Source of the DNA: Leishmania mexicana MHOM/GT/2001/U1103
Lineage: Eukaryota > Euglenozoa > Kinetoplastea > Trypanosomatida > Trypanosomatidae
DNA: 64,000 nucleotides
Assembly: GCF_000234665.1 (NCBI RefSeq)
Contig: NC_018331.1
Location: 1 to 64,000, forward strand
Direction of reading: 5' to 3'
In this document: positions 40,118 to 49,928 of the stretch, one piece after another
How positions within the stretch are numbered: position 1 is the first letter of the stretch
How the letters are laid out: each line of letters opens with the position of its first letter
Translations under genes and position numbers: made by a program
The notes under the pieces: generated by a model
Told to the model about the DNA's origin: nothing
Databases searched by the model: none
What the model saw: the letters and a program-made list of their open reading frames with translations, nothing else

Positions 40118-41527
40118 CTAAGACTTTAGCAAAATCGCAGTGTTGTGCTCGACAATGACGGCCGAAAACGGTTTCCCACTCAACACGCAGAAGAAGTCCC
40201 GCGAGGCGACCATCAAGGGTCCTGCGTGATACCGGCCGGCGTCAGGGGCCCGCAAGCGATTCACGGGGCGATGAACGGAGAGCCGCATCGTCTCCGCGTC
40301 CAGGAAGACAAGCGCGCCACTCTCCAGCAGCAACACAATGGTCCATGAGAACGAGCGGACGAGGTGAAGTTCTCGGACGGGGATGTCCTCCGTACAGTAG
40401 GTTTGCATGGTGGGGGTCAGCGTCACGGTGAGGAGCGCCTCACCACGGTGGCGCTTCGGCTCCTGCGCATAAGCGCTGGCGCTATGTCGTACCGTAACGT
40501 AAAAGGAAGCGGCGACGTTGTGGGCGAGCACGACGGCGACGAGGCCAGAAGTGGCGCCATCAGACGCCTCCGCGGCACCCGGTCGAGTAACTGTAGCGTT
40601 CGTCACAGCATCTGAGGTGCAATGGCGCAGTAGGCGACACTCACCAACTACCTGCATTCCAGTCGCCTGCAAGAACTGGAGTGCGCTGTTCGACCAAACG
40701 CACACGAGTGTGTCCGCCGACCACCACCCGCAGTAGCACAACTCCACAGGGGCGCCAGGGCGCGAGTCTCCACCGGCAAACGGAGGAGCGAGAGTGTGCC
40801 AGTCGTCCTCGTTCGTGTACTTACTCTGCAGTGTCACTGTCTCGTCCGACGATGAAAGAACGGCCGCGCAGTAGCGGATCGACGACGTACCTGGTGCCGC
40901 TGCAGACTCCTGAGCAATGCAGAGTAGCGCCAGGATACCACTACCTTTGGAATTAAAGTGAACGGACGAGTGTAGCACCGCGCCGGCTGCCACCGCCGGG
41001 AACGGCTTCACCTTGGCCATGTCACTGCGCGACACTTTCTTTCGCTCCAGCACAATCGACATATCCAGTGGGCACACACATACGACGTTGTCGAGCGTCA
41101 TACACAGCAGTGTCTGCACAGCGGCCGGATTGGAACCGGCTGAAACGGTGTGCGTTGCCACAGCAACGAGCTGCTGCGAAGCAGAAGACGCACGTCCAGG
41201 TCCCTGCCCTTGCCCTCCACGATCACTGTCGCGCTGCGATCTACGGGAATCGCGATCGACCTCGAAGAGGTAAATCTTGGACAGGTTTGACGTGTTCAGG
41301 AGGCACACACTTCCGTTGCTAAGTCCGCAGCAGAGATAGGACGGCTGGGCAACCGACGCACCCATGACCCACGTGCAGTCAGACACAAAGACGGAGCTCG
41401 ACGTAGAGGACGAGGTCACTTGCCGCTCCACTTCACCTTTCACGTAGCGAGTGATAGACTTCTCCGTCATGTCGCGTCGCGACCTGTGGTCCTCCGACTC
41501 TACATCGATCTTCCACTGATCCTGCAT
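40118..41527 (-). CDS. WD40-like beta-propeller protein, unknown
   Basis: 469 residues from the ATG of MQDQWKIDVESEDH. The chain has repeated hydrophobic strand pairs typical of a divergent beta-propeller, for example YLCCGLSNGSVCLLNTSN, TLLCMTLDNVVCVCPLDM, ELCYCGWWSADTLVCVWSNSALQFLQ and WTIVLLLESGALVFLDAET, roughly 40-50 residues apart. Canonical GH...WD dipeptides are absent. A low-complexity Asp/Arg/Gly/Gln loop lies near 92-115. No signal peptide or membrane helix. Probably a scaffold; the complex cannot be named from sequence. SIDER-like copy 3 occupies its 3'-UTR position. Confidence 0.78.
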   Translation of the reverse strand: MQDQWKIDVESEDHRSRRDMTEKSITRYVKGEVERQVTSSSTSSSVFVSDCTWVMGASVAQPSYLCCGLSNGSVCLLNTSNLSKIYLFEVDRDSRRSQRDSDRGGQGQGPGRASSASQQLVAVATHTVSAGSNPAAVQTLLCMTLDNVVCVCPLDMSIVLERKKVSRSDMAKVKPFPAVAAGAVLHSSVHFNSKGSGILALLCIAQESAAAPGTSSIRYCAAVLSSSDETVTLQSKYTNEDDWHTLAPPFAGGDSRPGAPVELCYCGWWSADTLVCVWSNSALQFLQATGMQVVGECRLLRHCTSDAVTNATVTRPGAAEASDGATSGLVAVVLAHNVAASFYVTVRHSASAYAQEPKRHRGEALLTVTLTPTMQTYCTEDIPVRELHLVRSFSWTIVLLLESGALVFLDAETMRLSVHRPVNRLRAPDAGRYHAGPLMVASRDFFCVLSGKPFSAVIVEHNTAILLKS

Positions 41528-42363
41528 CGCCAAGACCGTTGATGCAGCGGAAGAGGAAGAGGCAGAGTGGCGGGAGGGTCAGCAAGAGGAAAGAAGAGAA
41601 GGCACCGGTCCTCTCAAGTGTTGCCACTGCTGCATACGCCAACAAGGGAGAGGAGAGGAGAGGGACAGCATTCAGTAGCAGGGCAGTGTGTGAAAGGTGG
41701 ATGAGACAGACAAAAAGTCCATGATGTCCATCTTCACGTACATCGCAGGAGCGGGGAAGAAGCAATACGACAGCGAGGAGACGTAGGAGGTGCGAAGGAG
41801 GCGTCCATACGCGGCAGCCGATGCACCCATTCGCTGAAACAGCACCAGATGCAGGCTGCGACAGGGACAGCGAGTGTGAGGAGGGGAGAGCCTGTAAACC
41901 GGCACGCACGCCTTCAGCCCTACACCTCACCCTAACTTGGTCCACTCTCTCGCCTACGCACGTCGCACCGCTGAGGTGGAAAGAAAAGGAGGCCCCTACG
42001 CCGTGACTGGGCGGGCGAGTAAAGCGCTTGCTCCCTTATGCTTGGTGGCTGCTGATGCTGTGTTTTCCTATCGTTGTATCCGTGCGGCCCTAACAACAAA
42101 CATTTCGCCATTCGCCACACACACACACGTCATGCACGCAAAAAAAGAATATCAGCAAGCACACGGCACACATACATGCGCATGCACGGCAAGAGATGTG
42201 AAGAAAACAACACAAGACACACGCAGCCATAACAACTCCGCACCGCACCATTACGAAGATAGCTGCAGAAAGCAGGCTCAGCGGCGTACATGAAAAGCTA
42301 GCAACACCACTGGTGTATTTCAAACCGACCTCCACAACAAGAGAGGGGTCGTTTCTTGTCTTC
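41528..42363. other. Intergenic: 179-residue gene 3' UTR / WD40-like 5' UTR
   Basis: No gene seen. The minus strand is C/T-rich at 41535-41680, ahead of the WD40-like ATG. A CA run lies near 42117-42130. Confidence 0.65.
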
Positions 42364-42903
42364 TCAGTCATCCTCTTCCTCTACAGCATCGGGGATCGCT
42401 TCAAAGCCAGAGGGCGGGCTCTTGGCACCGCTAGAGTTGAGTACCTTGAAACGATTGCCAGACAGCTTTCGGTCGTTGCGCTGCGCCTTGTTGATGTCCT
42501 TATGCATCCGATAGATCGATGGCAAGGACGTGCCGTGAACGGTCATGTCATAAAGAAGCTTCCCATACATGGCGTTGTCCTCGTTGGGGATGTCGCGACG
42601 GGCAAAGAGCTCGTAGTGAGTGTTGTTCGGTAAGCGTTTCTTCATGATGAACTCTGGCAAGTTCTGGCCGTAGCCGGGCCGCAAGTTGCGCATTGGGTAC
42701 CCGGTGAAAGTGTTGAACTCCGGCGACATGTGGCGCTCGTCCTCCAACTGCCACGCACCCGGCGCCTTCTCCTCGATGTACTCCTGAAAGATGCGCGCAC
42801 GTGCAAGTCGGAGGTCCCAACGCTGCGCGCATGGGACCGGGAGGTGGTGAGGGTGAGTGTAGCCCACCTTATGAACGCCGTAGCGCAGAGAGCTACGGAG
42901 CAT
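42364..42903 (-). CDS. Basic protein, probably mitochondrial, unknown
   Basis: 179 residues from the ATG of MLRSSLRYGVHKVGYTHPHHL, whose start looks like a mitochondrial presequence. The middle (WDLRLARARIFQEYIEEKAPGAWQLEDERHMSPEF and TGYPMRNLRPGYGQNLPEFI) has the aromatic/basic character of kinetoplastid mitochondrial ribosome or respiratory-complex subunits. The C terminus is acidic (VEEEDD). No catalytic motif is visible. The frame is open upstream to 43209 without domain content. Exact function unknown; the mitochondrial assignment is inference. Confidence 0.75.
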   Translation of the reverse strand: MLRSSLRYGVHKVGYTHPHHLPVPCAQRWDLRLARARIFQEYIEEKAPGAWQLEDERHMSPEFNTFTGYPMRNLRPGYGQNLPEFIMKKRLPNNTHYELFARRDIPNEDNAMYGKLLYDMTVHGTSLPSIYRMHKDINKAQRNDRKLSGNRFKVLNSSGAKSPPSGFEAIPDAVEEEDD

Positions 42904-43966
42904 GTGCGCTTCACTCAACCTTCGTGCTAAGAGCCTAATGGGTGGAGTGGCACGGAGGCAGAAGCGGAAGAGAGAAGGACCGGAAAGGAAACAGCGAGGT
43001 AACGAAGGGGCGCACACATAACCCTGCTGGCGACAGCAGCGCCTGCGCTTCTCACGCGGGCAGGACTCGGACTGTGTCAGCACGGGAGTCTCTTTGGCCG
43101 ACTGTGCGCGCGATTTGGGAGCAATGCACTCGTCTCTGTTACGAGGCGCGTGGGCCACGTGACGGTGAAGTCGAAATGGGGGGAGCCGTAAGGGAAGCAA
43201 CGGCGCCACTGCATCGTGTTAGGCACAGTCAGCAGTTGTGCTCACAGTGGTGATGTGCTCCGGCATAGCATCATCTCCGCCAATCCATAATGAATAATGA
43301 CCGCTCCCACATGTGTTGACCCTCTCCAGGGAAAGGGAAAGGCAAAATAAATGGAAGGCTACCAGGGATGAATACAAAGGGGGTGAGAAGGGAAAACTGC
43401 AGAGGGAGGCAACAGGCCGTCGTGGCTCAACAGCTTCTCCACACTCTGCATGCATGCCGGCAGAAAAGGGATAAACATACGAAATTCTCGGAGCCGGCGA
43501 TATCTTCTCGACAGCTCTTGTCACACATACACGAGTGAGCTCCGCGAGCCTCTCCTGCATCCCCACAGACGCACACACGCACACACACACACACATCAAT
43601 CAGTCTATTTTCCTACACCGCCATTCCGTCTTCCCTCGCCTTCAGCTTCCCGCGCTTTGACATGCGCGGGCATCTCACGCGGCACAGGCGCCACACGATA
43701 ACACGAAACGAGAAAACAAAAGCGGGACTCTCACCTGTGTCCACGCCAGCACACACACACAGCCGAAACAAAGAAATAAAAGAGAAAAGATAAACAAGAC
43801 GGACAAGGGAGAAGACGCAACACGTGAGCAAGAGAATCCGAGGGTAAGACGTGCGTGCGCCGCGTCACATTCGCGGTTGACGCAGCAGATCACACATGCA
43901 CACTCGTCAGCTCTCTCCCACATGTCAGCTGAGGCTCACAGGCGTCATCGCAAGACGGCGGCAACA
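42904..43966. other. Intergenic: proteasome alpha7 3' UTR / 179-residue gene 5' UTR
   Basis: No gene seen. A CA run lies at about 43570-43594. Antisense frames across the interval carry no domain. Confidence 0.65.
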
Positions 43967-44683
43967 TCAGTTCGACGCTTCCGACGGAACCATGTCAGTC
44001 GCGACGTGGACGAACTTGCGATCCGACTTGTCGCAGACCCACGCAACTTCCACCTCGTAAAGCTTGTCCTTCTGCTTGTCGTGCACATCGTGAAGGATGC
44101 TGACCAGCTTCCCTACCGCATCCTCGCAAGTGAGGCTGGAAAAGTCCAGCTTCTCCAGCTCGCTCTTTGCCACTGTCTTGGCCTTGCCGAGCGCAACACC
44201 GTAGTACCCGGCCACCGTGCCACTGGGATCACTAACGAACAGCTGCGGTCCGTCATCAGCATACGACGCAATGATGGCCGAGCACCCGAACGGGCGGTAC
44301 GCAAAGTGTGTGGTGTACACGTGCATGAACTCCCCCACGCGGTTTGCCAGCACCGCACCGCGGATGGGGGTGGCGAAAATGTCGCGACTATTCTCCGCCT
44401 CCTGCCGCGCGCGAGAGATAATCGCGCGCCCGTCCGGAAGGAGACCGCAGATGCAAATGCCGGCCTGGCGGTCTACGGCGTGGATGCGGTTGTTCGAGCC
44501 TTTCTCCAGCATGCGGCTCGTGTGAATCTTTTCCACCGCAACGACAACGCCGTCCTTGCAGCATGCTGCAACGGCGGTGCTGCTGTTGTCGACAGCCTTG
44601 CCGGCGTACTCCACTTGGAACACGCGTCCTTCGGCCGAAAATACGTCCGTAGACTGATCGTGACCGCTGCCTGTGCCCGCCAT
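43967..44683 (-). CDS. PSMA3: Proteasome subunit alpha type 7 (yeast Pre10, human PSMA3)
   Basis: 238 residues. The alpha-subunit N-terminal signature is present (FSAEGRVFQVEYAGKAV, about 15-31). The rest follows alpha7: NSSTAVAACCKDGVVVAVEK, EKGSNNRIHAVDRQAGICICGLLPDGR, RPFGCSAIIASYADDGPQLFVSDPSGTVAGYYGVALGKAK. Alpha subunits form the outer rings of the 20S proteasome and have no catalytic Thr. The C-terminal acidic tail of animal alpha7 is much reduced here. The ATG at 44681-44683 is used; the frame runs five codons further to a TTG. CAGCTTCAG acceptor-like sites lie shortly upstream. Confidence 0.97.
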   Translation of the reverse strand: MAGTGSGHDQSTDVFSAEGRVFQVEYAGKAVDNSSTAVAACCKDGVVVAVEKIHTSRMLEKGSNNRIHAVDRQAGICICGLLPDGRAIISRARQEAENSRDIFATPIRGAVLANRVGEFMHVYTTHFAYRPFGCSAIIASYADDGPQLFVSDPSGTVAGYYGVALGKAKTVAKSELEKLDFSSLTCEDAVGKLVSILHDVHDKQKDKLYEVEVAWVCDKSDRKFVHVATDMVPSEASN

Positions 44684-45573
44684 CGTGAGAAGTCTCAAAG
44701 GGTGATTTGATATCTGAAGCTGAGCGCCTTCACGTCTGGCACTACTTCGGAGCGAAGAGGTGCGCCGGGATGGACCGTGAGCAGGAGAGAGATTTAGGAG
44801 ACGGATATGTGCTCCAGAGAAAACTGCCTATCGGCACGGCGCGTCTGTGAGTGCGGATGTGCGTGTGTATGGAGAGAAAGTGCAAGGTCTCCAGACGGAT
44901 GCTTCTCTTCCTGGACTGTTGCCCGCCCAAACAGAGAATGAGAAAGAAATCGAGAGTCGAAGTCAAAGCAATGACGTCACTGGAGTGCTCGGAAAGGCTG
45001 CAGAAGACGAACCAAAAGGAGAAAGAAGGTGCAAGGATGAAGAAGAAAAATGCGCGCTTGTTTTGTGTGTGTGTGTGTGTGTGGTGGTTGTGAGGCGAGA
45101 GGGAGGGGGGGCAGTGGACAGTGGCGCGCGGAGATAAAGAGAGGGAAGAGAGGTGGGCGAACGAGAGGGGAGCAGGAGAAGAGCGCGAAAGAAGCAGATC
45201 CAGACAGCCGCTGGGAACGACGCAAGTGATATTGCAATGAAGCGAGAGCTAAGTTCTCGTAACTTGTGTGGGCATGTCTTGCACGGCGCTTGCCGCAAGT
45301 GTCCTGAGAGGAAAAGGAAATGAGCCGAGAGATGAATGAGGAGCTTGGCCCACCTGAGTACAAGGAGCCGACGTGTCACGTGCAAGCGCACCTGTGACCC
45401 GCCTACCAAGAGCTAGGGCAGCGCGCTGACTTGGGGGGCGAGGGGCTCAGCCGAGTGTGCAGCCGCTGGGGCCGACATGCTCCACACCGTGTCCTTTTCC
45501 TTCATCGGCGTCTGTGTTTAATGTACAGAAAAGGAATGTGCAGCGTGACAAAGAGCGTGCTGTCGCGCTTCCT
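44684..45573. other. Intergenic: LRR-CCCH 3' UTR / proteasome 5' UTR
   Basis: No gene seen. It has a TG run (45064-45083) and a purine-rich plus strand (45100-45190), both typical of trypanosomatid UTRs. Confidence 0.7.
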
Positions 45574-46692
45574 CTAGCCAGGTGAGGAACGGGGTGCCAG
45601 ACGTCGCGCAACAACGCCCACAAGCCCCACAGCAAGAAAGCCGCAGCACATACCCGCCACTCCACTCAGAAACGGTGACCATCGTGTCTGCTGCGCTGGC
45701 TTCGACGCCGCCGGCGCAGGCGCTGTCGTGGTGGTGTTGCTGTCCTGTTCTCTTCGGCGTCGCGCGTTGTGGATGCGAGGAGTTCGCTTGACCTCGTCCT
45801 CTGGATTGCGCCAGGAGGGACCGTCCGTAGGACGCGGTGGCAGCCGCTCCTCCCAATTGCCGCCGTTAACGAACAGCTCCGATATCTTTGCAGAGAGCGA
45901 CGTATCCGTCTCGTCCATTCCGCTCTTCCCAAGGGAGTGTGAGTAGAGGCACATATCGCCGTTCGGGCAGCATCCGAACAAGTGTGCAACGCAGTAGTGC
46001 ACCTTCTTTTCCTGAGCTCGAACGATCTGCTGGAGGCGGTGCTTCAAGCGACCGAGATCAGCGGGACGGAGCATTGATTCATCCACCTCTCCCCTATTAC
46101 CTTCAAAGTTGCTCTGGTTGAACTGACAGGCAACATCGATCTCGTCTAGCACATCATCGGCGATGAGGGTGTCGTCCACGATGACAGTGCGCAGATACGG
46201 GTTGATGTGCCCCAAGGCAGCGATAGACCGGCCAGCTTCATCCTCCAATGGGGTATTTGAGAGGTCAATGTAGTTCACACGAGACCGCACGAGCGCCTCG
46301 CAGAGGGAGCAAATCGCCTCGTCACTGATGTTGATGCCTCTCAGCGTGAGTGCCTCCACGGAAAGGTTGTATTGAAACGCCATGGAGAGGGAGTACACCT
46401 CAGCATCGCCAAAGAAGCCGGAGAAGTCATCGTAAACAAGAATGGATCGGATCGAGTTGTTCAGAGTCTCCTCTGCCAACACGTGAAACTCATCCTCGCA
46501 TACGTTTGTGTAGTTGCTGTTGTGGTTCGTGAAGTAGCACAGCGCCTGCTCTAGCTGGTGCAAGCTAAACGATTCGTAGCTGCCTGATAAGACCTGGATT
46601 ACTAGCCTACGCGAGTTCTCGCACTTGCCTCGCGCCGACACGGCTTCAGAGAGTGTGCGCACCGCACCAAGAACACGGCCTCTCGGCTCCAT
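45574..46692 (-). CDS. LRR + CCCH zinc finger + C-terminal membrane helix
   Basis: 372 residues from the ATG of MEPRGRVLGAV; the longer frame starts at a TTG. Residues ~85-195 read as leucine-rich repeats (SVEALTLRGINISDEAICSLCEAL, VNYIDLSNTPLEDEAGRSIAAL, LRTVIVDDTLIADDVLDEI), ribonuclease-inhibitor style. A CCCH finger follows, C234-x7-C242-x5-C248-x3-H252. After a basic, disordered stretch (300-340), a Gly/Ala/Val-rich membrane helix lies at about 341-362, close to the C terminus, so the protein may be tail-anchored with the finger in the cytosol. That would tether RNA to a membrane surface. Function is inferred; LRR-CCCH proteins are known in kinetoplastids but I cannot name this one. Confidence 0.85.
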   Translation of the reverse strand: MEPRGRVLGAVRTLSEAVSARGKCENSRRLVIQVLSGSYESFSLHQLEQALCYFTNHNSNYTNVCEDEFHVLAEETLNNSIRSILVYDDFSGFFGDAEVYSLSMAFQYNLSVEALTLRGINISDEAICSLCEALVRSRVNYIDLSNTPLEDEAGRSIAALGHINPYLRTVIVDDTLIADDVLDEIDVACQFNQSNFEGNRGEVDESMLRPADLGRLKHRLQQIVRAQEKKVHYCVAHLFGCCPNGDMCLYSHSLGKSGMDETDTSLSAKISELFVNGGNWEERLPPRPTDGPSWRNPEDEVKRTPRIHNARRRREQDSNTTTTAPAPAASKPAQQTRWSPFLSGVAGMCCGFLAVGLVGVVARRLAPRSSPG

Positions 46693-47430
46693 TTCGGTAG
46701 CGTGCGTCACCCGCAGACGAGGGGGCCTTTCTCTCGCTCTCGTCGAAAAAGATACGCGGCGGCGCACTCCACGGCTCTCCAAGAGTGCGGCATGGGTAGA
46801 AAAATAATCAGAGAGGCGGACGAGAGGAAATTAGAGAAGGCGGAATTCCTCAAGAGACGACAGCAATCGCGTGGGTGTATGCGAGGCGGGAAGCATGGCG
46901 TCGGCGCGCAGTCGGCCGCGTCAGCATGACACGTTCGCCTTGGATTCAAAGAGAAGAGAAAAAAAATCGGGAGCGGGGGATAGCTCAAGACGGTGTCTAC
47001 CGGCGCATTCCTGTCTTCCGCAACCCTCACTCCCTCTGGTCCCCATTCGAGGGCATCGCCCTCTTCCTCTCTCCCTCGATCCGGTGAGTTGTGCTGCAAC
47101 ACATCAAAGAAGTTTGCCGCAAGGGAAACGTGAGCGCACGGTGGGTTTGATAGCCACGACAACGGAGCCAGTCTCGATGAGCACTACGCTCTTCTTCGCT
47201 AGTGTGCTCACAACGAGTTGACGTTTTGGAAAGATAGAATTCGGTTCATGCGTTAAGACTTCAGATATGAAGAGAACTAAAATCCATCCATACCTGTGCG
47301 GTCCCTTATATTGCACAGTGGAAGGGGAGAGAGCACGCGAGCGAGCCAGAGGACAAAAATAAAAGGCAGGAATAAGAATCTGTGCAAGTGTTTCCCACCT
47401 GCAAAGCGCTTATTTTGCGTAGAGTACCCG
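46693..47430. other. Intergenic: VIT 3' UTR / LRR-CCCH 5' UTR
   Basis: No gene seen. A 151-codon minus-strand frame (46707-47162) overlaps the expected 5' UTR and has no domain. Confidence 0.65.
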
Positions 47431-48300
47431 TTACGCAGGCAAGGGAGTCGTGGCTTCGGCCCCGTTAGTGAGCGCCATCTGAATCAGGTGGCCAGCCATG
47501 AAGCTGACGACCCCGCTGATTACGCCGTTGAGCACCATAAGCACCGCCGAGCGCCCCATGCTGACGCCGACGAGGTAACCCTTCACTGAGCCCAGGAAGA
47601 CCAGCGAGGCCATTGTGAGAATGCAGGACACAAAAAAAACGGAGTCTACACCCTGGCCTTTGCCTGGAAGATACGCTAGGAGAGGGATGGAGCCGAAGAA
47701 CATGAAGGATGCGAACATCACGACACCTTGCTTCTTGGGGCCGTGAGTGTCGTCGATGTCCACCAGAAGTCCAAGCTCCTCCACCATCATGAAGTCCACA
47801 AACATCTTCGGGTCCTTGGAGATGATGCCGACAATCGTGTGCGCGTCATCGAAGGAGAGCCCCTTCGCCATGTATATCTGCACCATTTCATCTATTTCCA
47901 GGTCAAACGAGTTCTCCACCTCCCACTCCTCGCGGCGCCGCTCCGAAATAGCGTTCTCCCGCTCAGCCTCGCCAGAGACGTACTCGCCGAACCCCATAGA
48001 GAAGCCATCGGCGATGACGTTAGAAAAACCGAAAATAAGTACCGTGGCTTTGTCGCCCCCACTCCCGGCTGCCGCGGCAATGATGGCGAAAGTGGTCATG
48101 ATGCCGTCCAGACCGCCAAACACGAGGGACTTCACATATTCAGAGGCACTCGTGTTGTGGTTCTCCTGCTGCATCCCCTTCATGTGCTCACGACGCGATG
48201 CCTCCACATCGCCGGCGCGGAAGGCGGCGCGAGCGGCATCACAGCTCTTGTACTCCTTCTTCTCCGTTGCCGATACATTCAGCGCGGTGGACTCAGACAT
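47431..48300 (-). CDS. VIT1: Vacuolar iron transporter family (VIT1/CCC1)
   Basis: 289 residues. Helices near 58-80 (SLVFGGLDGIMTTFAIIAAAAG), 85-108 (KATVLIFGFSNVIADGFSMGFGEYVSG), 198-215, 222-240 and 258-280 give the five-helix VIT layout. The sequence GLDGIMTTFA and the Asp/Met-bearing NVIADGFSMGFGEY are family signatures. The Glu-rich cytosolic loop (about 110-180: ERENAISERRREEWEVEN, EEMVEELG) is the metal-binding domain between helices 2 and 3. VIT proteins move Fe2+ (and Mn2+) from cytosol into acidic compartments in exchange for protons. In trypanosomatids this would be acidocalcisome-like or iron-storage vesicles. The ATG at 48298-48300 is preceded by a good acceptor. Confidence 0.95.
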   Translation of the reverse strand: MSESTALNVSATEKKEYKSCDAARAAFRAGDVEASRREHMKGMQQENHNTSASEYVKSLVFGGLDGIMTTFAIIAAAAGSGGDKATVLIFGFSNVIADGFSMGFGEYVSGEAERENAISERRREEWEVENSFDLEIDEMVQIYMAKGLSFDDAHTIVGIISKDPKMFVDFMMVEELGLLVDIDDTHGPKKQGVVMFASFMFFGSIPLLAYLPGKGQGVDSVFFVSCILTMASLVFLGSVKGYLVGVSMGRSAVLMVLNGVISGVVSFMAGHLIQMALTNGAEATTPLPA

Positions 48301-48765
48301 GGTGCTTGATAGAAAGTGCACACGACAACAAAAAAAAGTTTCCGTGTATGGAGACACGCTCTCTCTCGTGTGGGGTGTGGCTCTGTCTTGTGTTGTGATG
48401 TGGAGGAGAGGGAGACGAGGGCTTGGTGAGTGAGGCGCGTGGAGCAGGCCGTGAAAACAAAATAAGGGGAATCACGGAAATGAGAAGTCTGCAACCGGAA
48501 AATACAAGCAACGTTCCCCGCAAAAGACGGTCACAGGATCACGCCCTTTTCTTCGAAGAGGGCAGAACAGTAAAGCACTCGTGTATAAGAAGCTGGTGGG
48601 GTAAAGATACAAACAAGACACGCATGCAAAGCACAGGGGTTCAGTGGGGAGGAGGAGAGTAGACGAGGGAAAATGAGCAACTCACCCGATTCGACGACGC
48701 GCACAAGACGGAGAAGCGGGAAGGAAAGATGGCACGAGAAGAGAAAACGTACACAGCAATGGGTA
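48301..48765. other. Intergenic between VIT and SIDER-like copy 4
   Basis: No gene seen. It holds the VIT splice signal at 48305-48340. Confidence 0.65.
48305..48340 (-). promoter_or_regulatory. Polypyrimidine tract and AG trans-splice acceptor
   Basis: On the minus strand, a T-rich tract (CTTTTTTTTGTTGTCGTGTG, then CACTTTCTATCA) ends in AG at 48305-48306, four bases before the VIT ATG. If used, the 5' UTR is only the spliced leader plus about four bases; an AG further upstream is possible. Confidence 0.45.
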
Positions 48766-49353
48766 TTATTTTTTTACAGCCTCTCCATTCTCTGCCATGG
48801 TGGCACTGAGCTTAGCTGAACTCCACGCTACCCCCGGCCCTGTCACAGGCACATCGCACGGTGCCAAGCAGCCCTACACACACGCCCTGCAGCAATGCGC
48901 CGACTCCGTCATCCGAGCACGGCCCCTGCCCCACACTCCGCAGGTCGCCCCACACCCGCCCCCATCACGCCGGCAGCCGCCTAGTGTGCATCCCCGTAGG
49001 GGTGGCGCACAGGCCCCCACACCACACACACACACCAGCAAGGGCAGTCAGGCCCGGGTGCAATGCGTTCCAGGCACGCCGACACTCTGCCTACCACATG
49101 GACGGCACAAGCGTGTTCGCTGTCGCGGGTCACCCCCGACGCCAGCGCCACCCCCAGGACCCCAGCGCCGACACACCAGTGGCCATGCATCGCGCTCACC
49201 TCCCCACGTCGTAGGCACTCGAGCCTTGTCACCATGAGAAGTGGGGTTCCGGCACTGGCAGGGCAGGGGATGGGAGGGGGATGGGAGGGGGAGGGGCTGC
49301 CTGTACTTCCCCGCATACGGTGTGGGGTGTACTAGGCGCCGAGGTACTACGCA
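48766..49353 (-). mobile_element. SIDER-like retroposon, copy 4, with A-rich tail
   Basis: About 588 bp, sense on the minus strand. Its 3' end reads AGAATGGAGAGGCTGTAAAAA on the minus strand (an A-run at 48767-48775), the best retroposon tail in the set and the basis for orienting the family. It shares GGCGCCGAGGTACTACGCA at the other end with copy 1, not with copies 2, 3 and 5. The G-rich segment has two GGGGATGGGAGG-type units. It sits in the 3'-UTR position of the SET/LSMT-like gene. Confidence 0.78.
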
Positions 49354-49928
49354 CGGAAATGTCCTGCCATGAGGGCAAGTAGTAGGTGCGCAAGAGTACG
49401 AAAGGAGGTCTTTACAGGGTCGCCCAATTCCCACTGGGATGTGGCGGAAGACGAATTGCCGTGCAACTCGTGACTTGCTCGCTTGATCACTCTTTTGTTC
49501 GTTTTTGGTATGGGGTGTGTAGTGAGTAAGCATGGAGGGCCGAGAGGCAACGGTAACGGAAGAAGTCACCAGCGAAGCAGAAGGGAGGAAAAGGAGGGGG
49601 CGAATAGAGAAGGTTGACGGTGGTACTCGTGGGCAAGCAGCGTGCTCGGTGGCAGCAAGTGCGAGTGTGAGCACTGTGGAGTTCTGGTAAGGGCGCCGAC
49701 GAGCGTGACAGGGATAGGACGGCTGAATCCGCGCCCAAAGGTGGCTAGCATCGTCGCTGATAAGCGCAGACTGGCCAAGTACATTTTCTTCGGGTTGCAC
49801 AAAGAGGGAGCATTGAGAGATGACAAAGAAAATCGATTCGAGTTCTGTGAAGATTCAGCGCCTCTTAGGAAAGCGTGCACATCCGTCCCCACTCCATCCG
49901 ACGAAGTCGCACCAGCGCTGTCGTACCT
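49354..49928. other. Intergenic between SIDER-like copy 4 and the SET/LSMT-like gene
   Basis: No gene seen. Part of the SET/LSMT-like 3' UTR. Frames on both strands lack domains. Confidence 0.6.

Noticed and set aside
39328..40158. 276-codon plus-strand open frame over SIDER-like copy 3, and similar frames in the other copies
   Set aside because: Frames are open on both strands of a GC-rich stop-poor repeat, change with each copy, show only His/Pro/Arg-rich strings and lie against the transcription direction.
46707..47162. 151-codon minus-strand frame upstream of the LRR-CCCH gene
   Set aside because: Overlaps the expected 5' UTR and has no recognisable feature.
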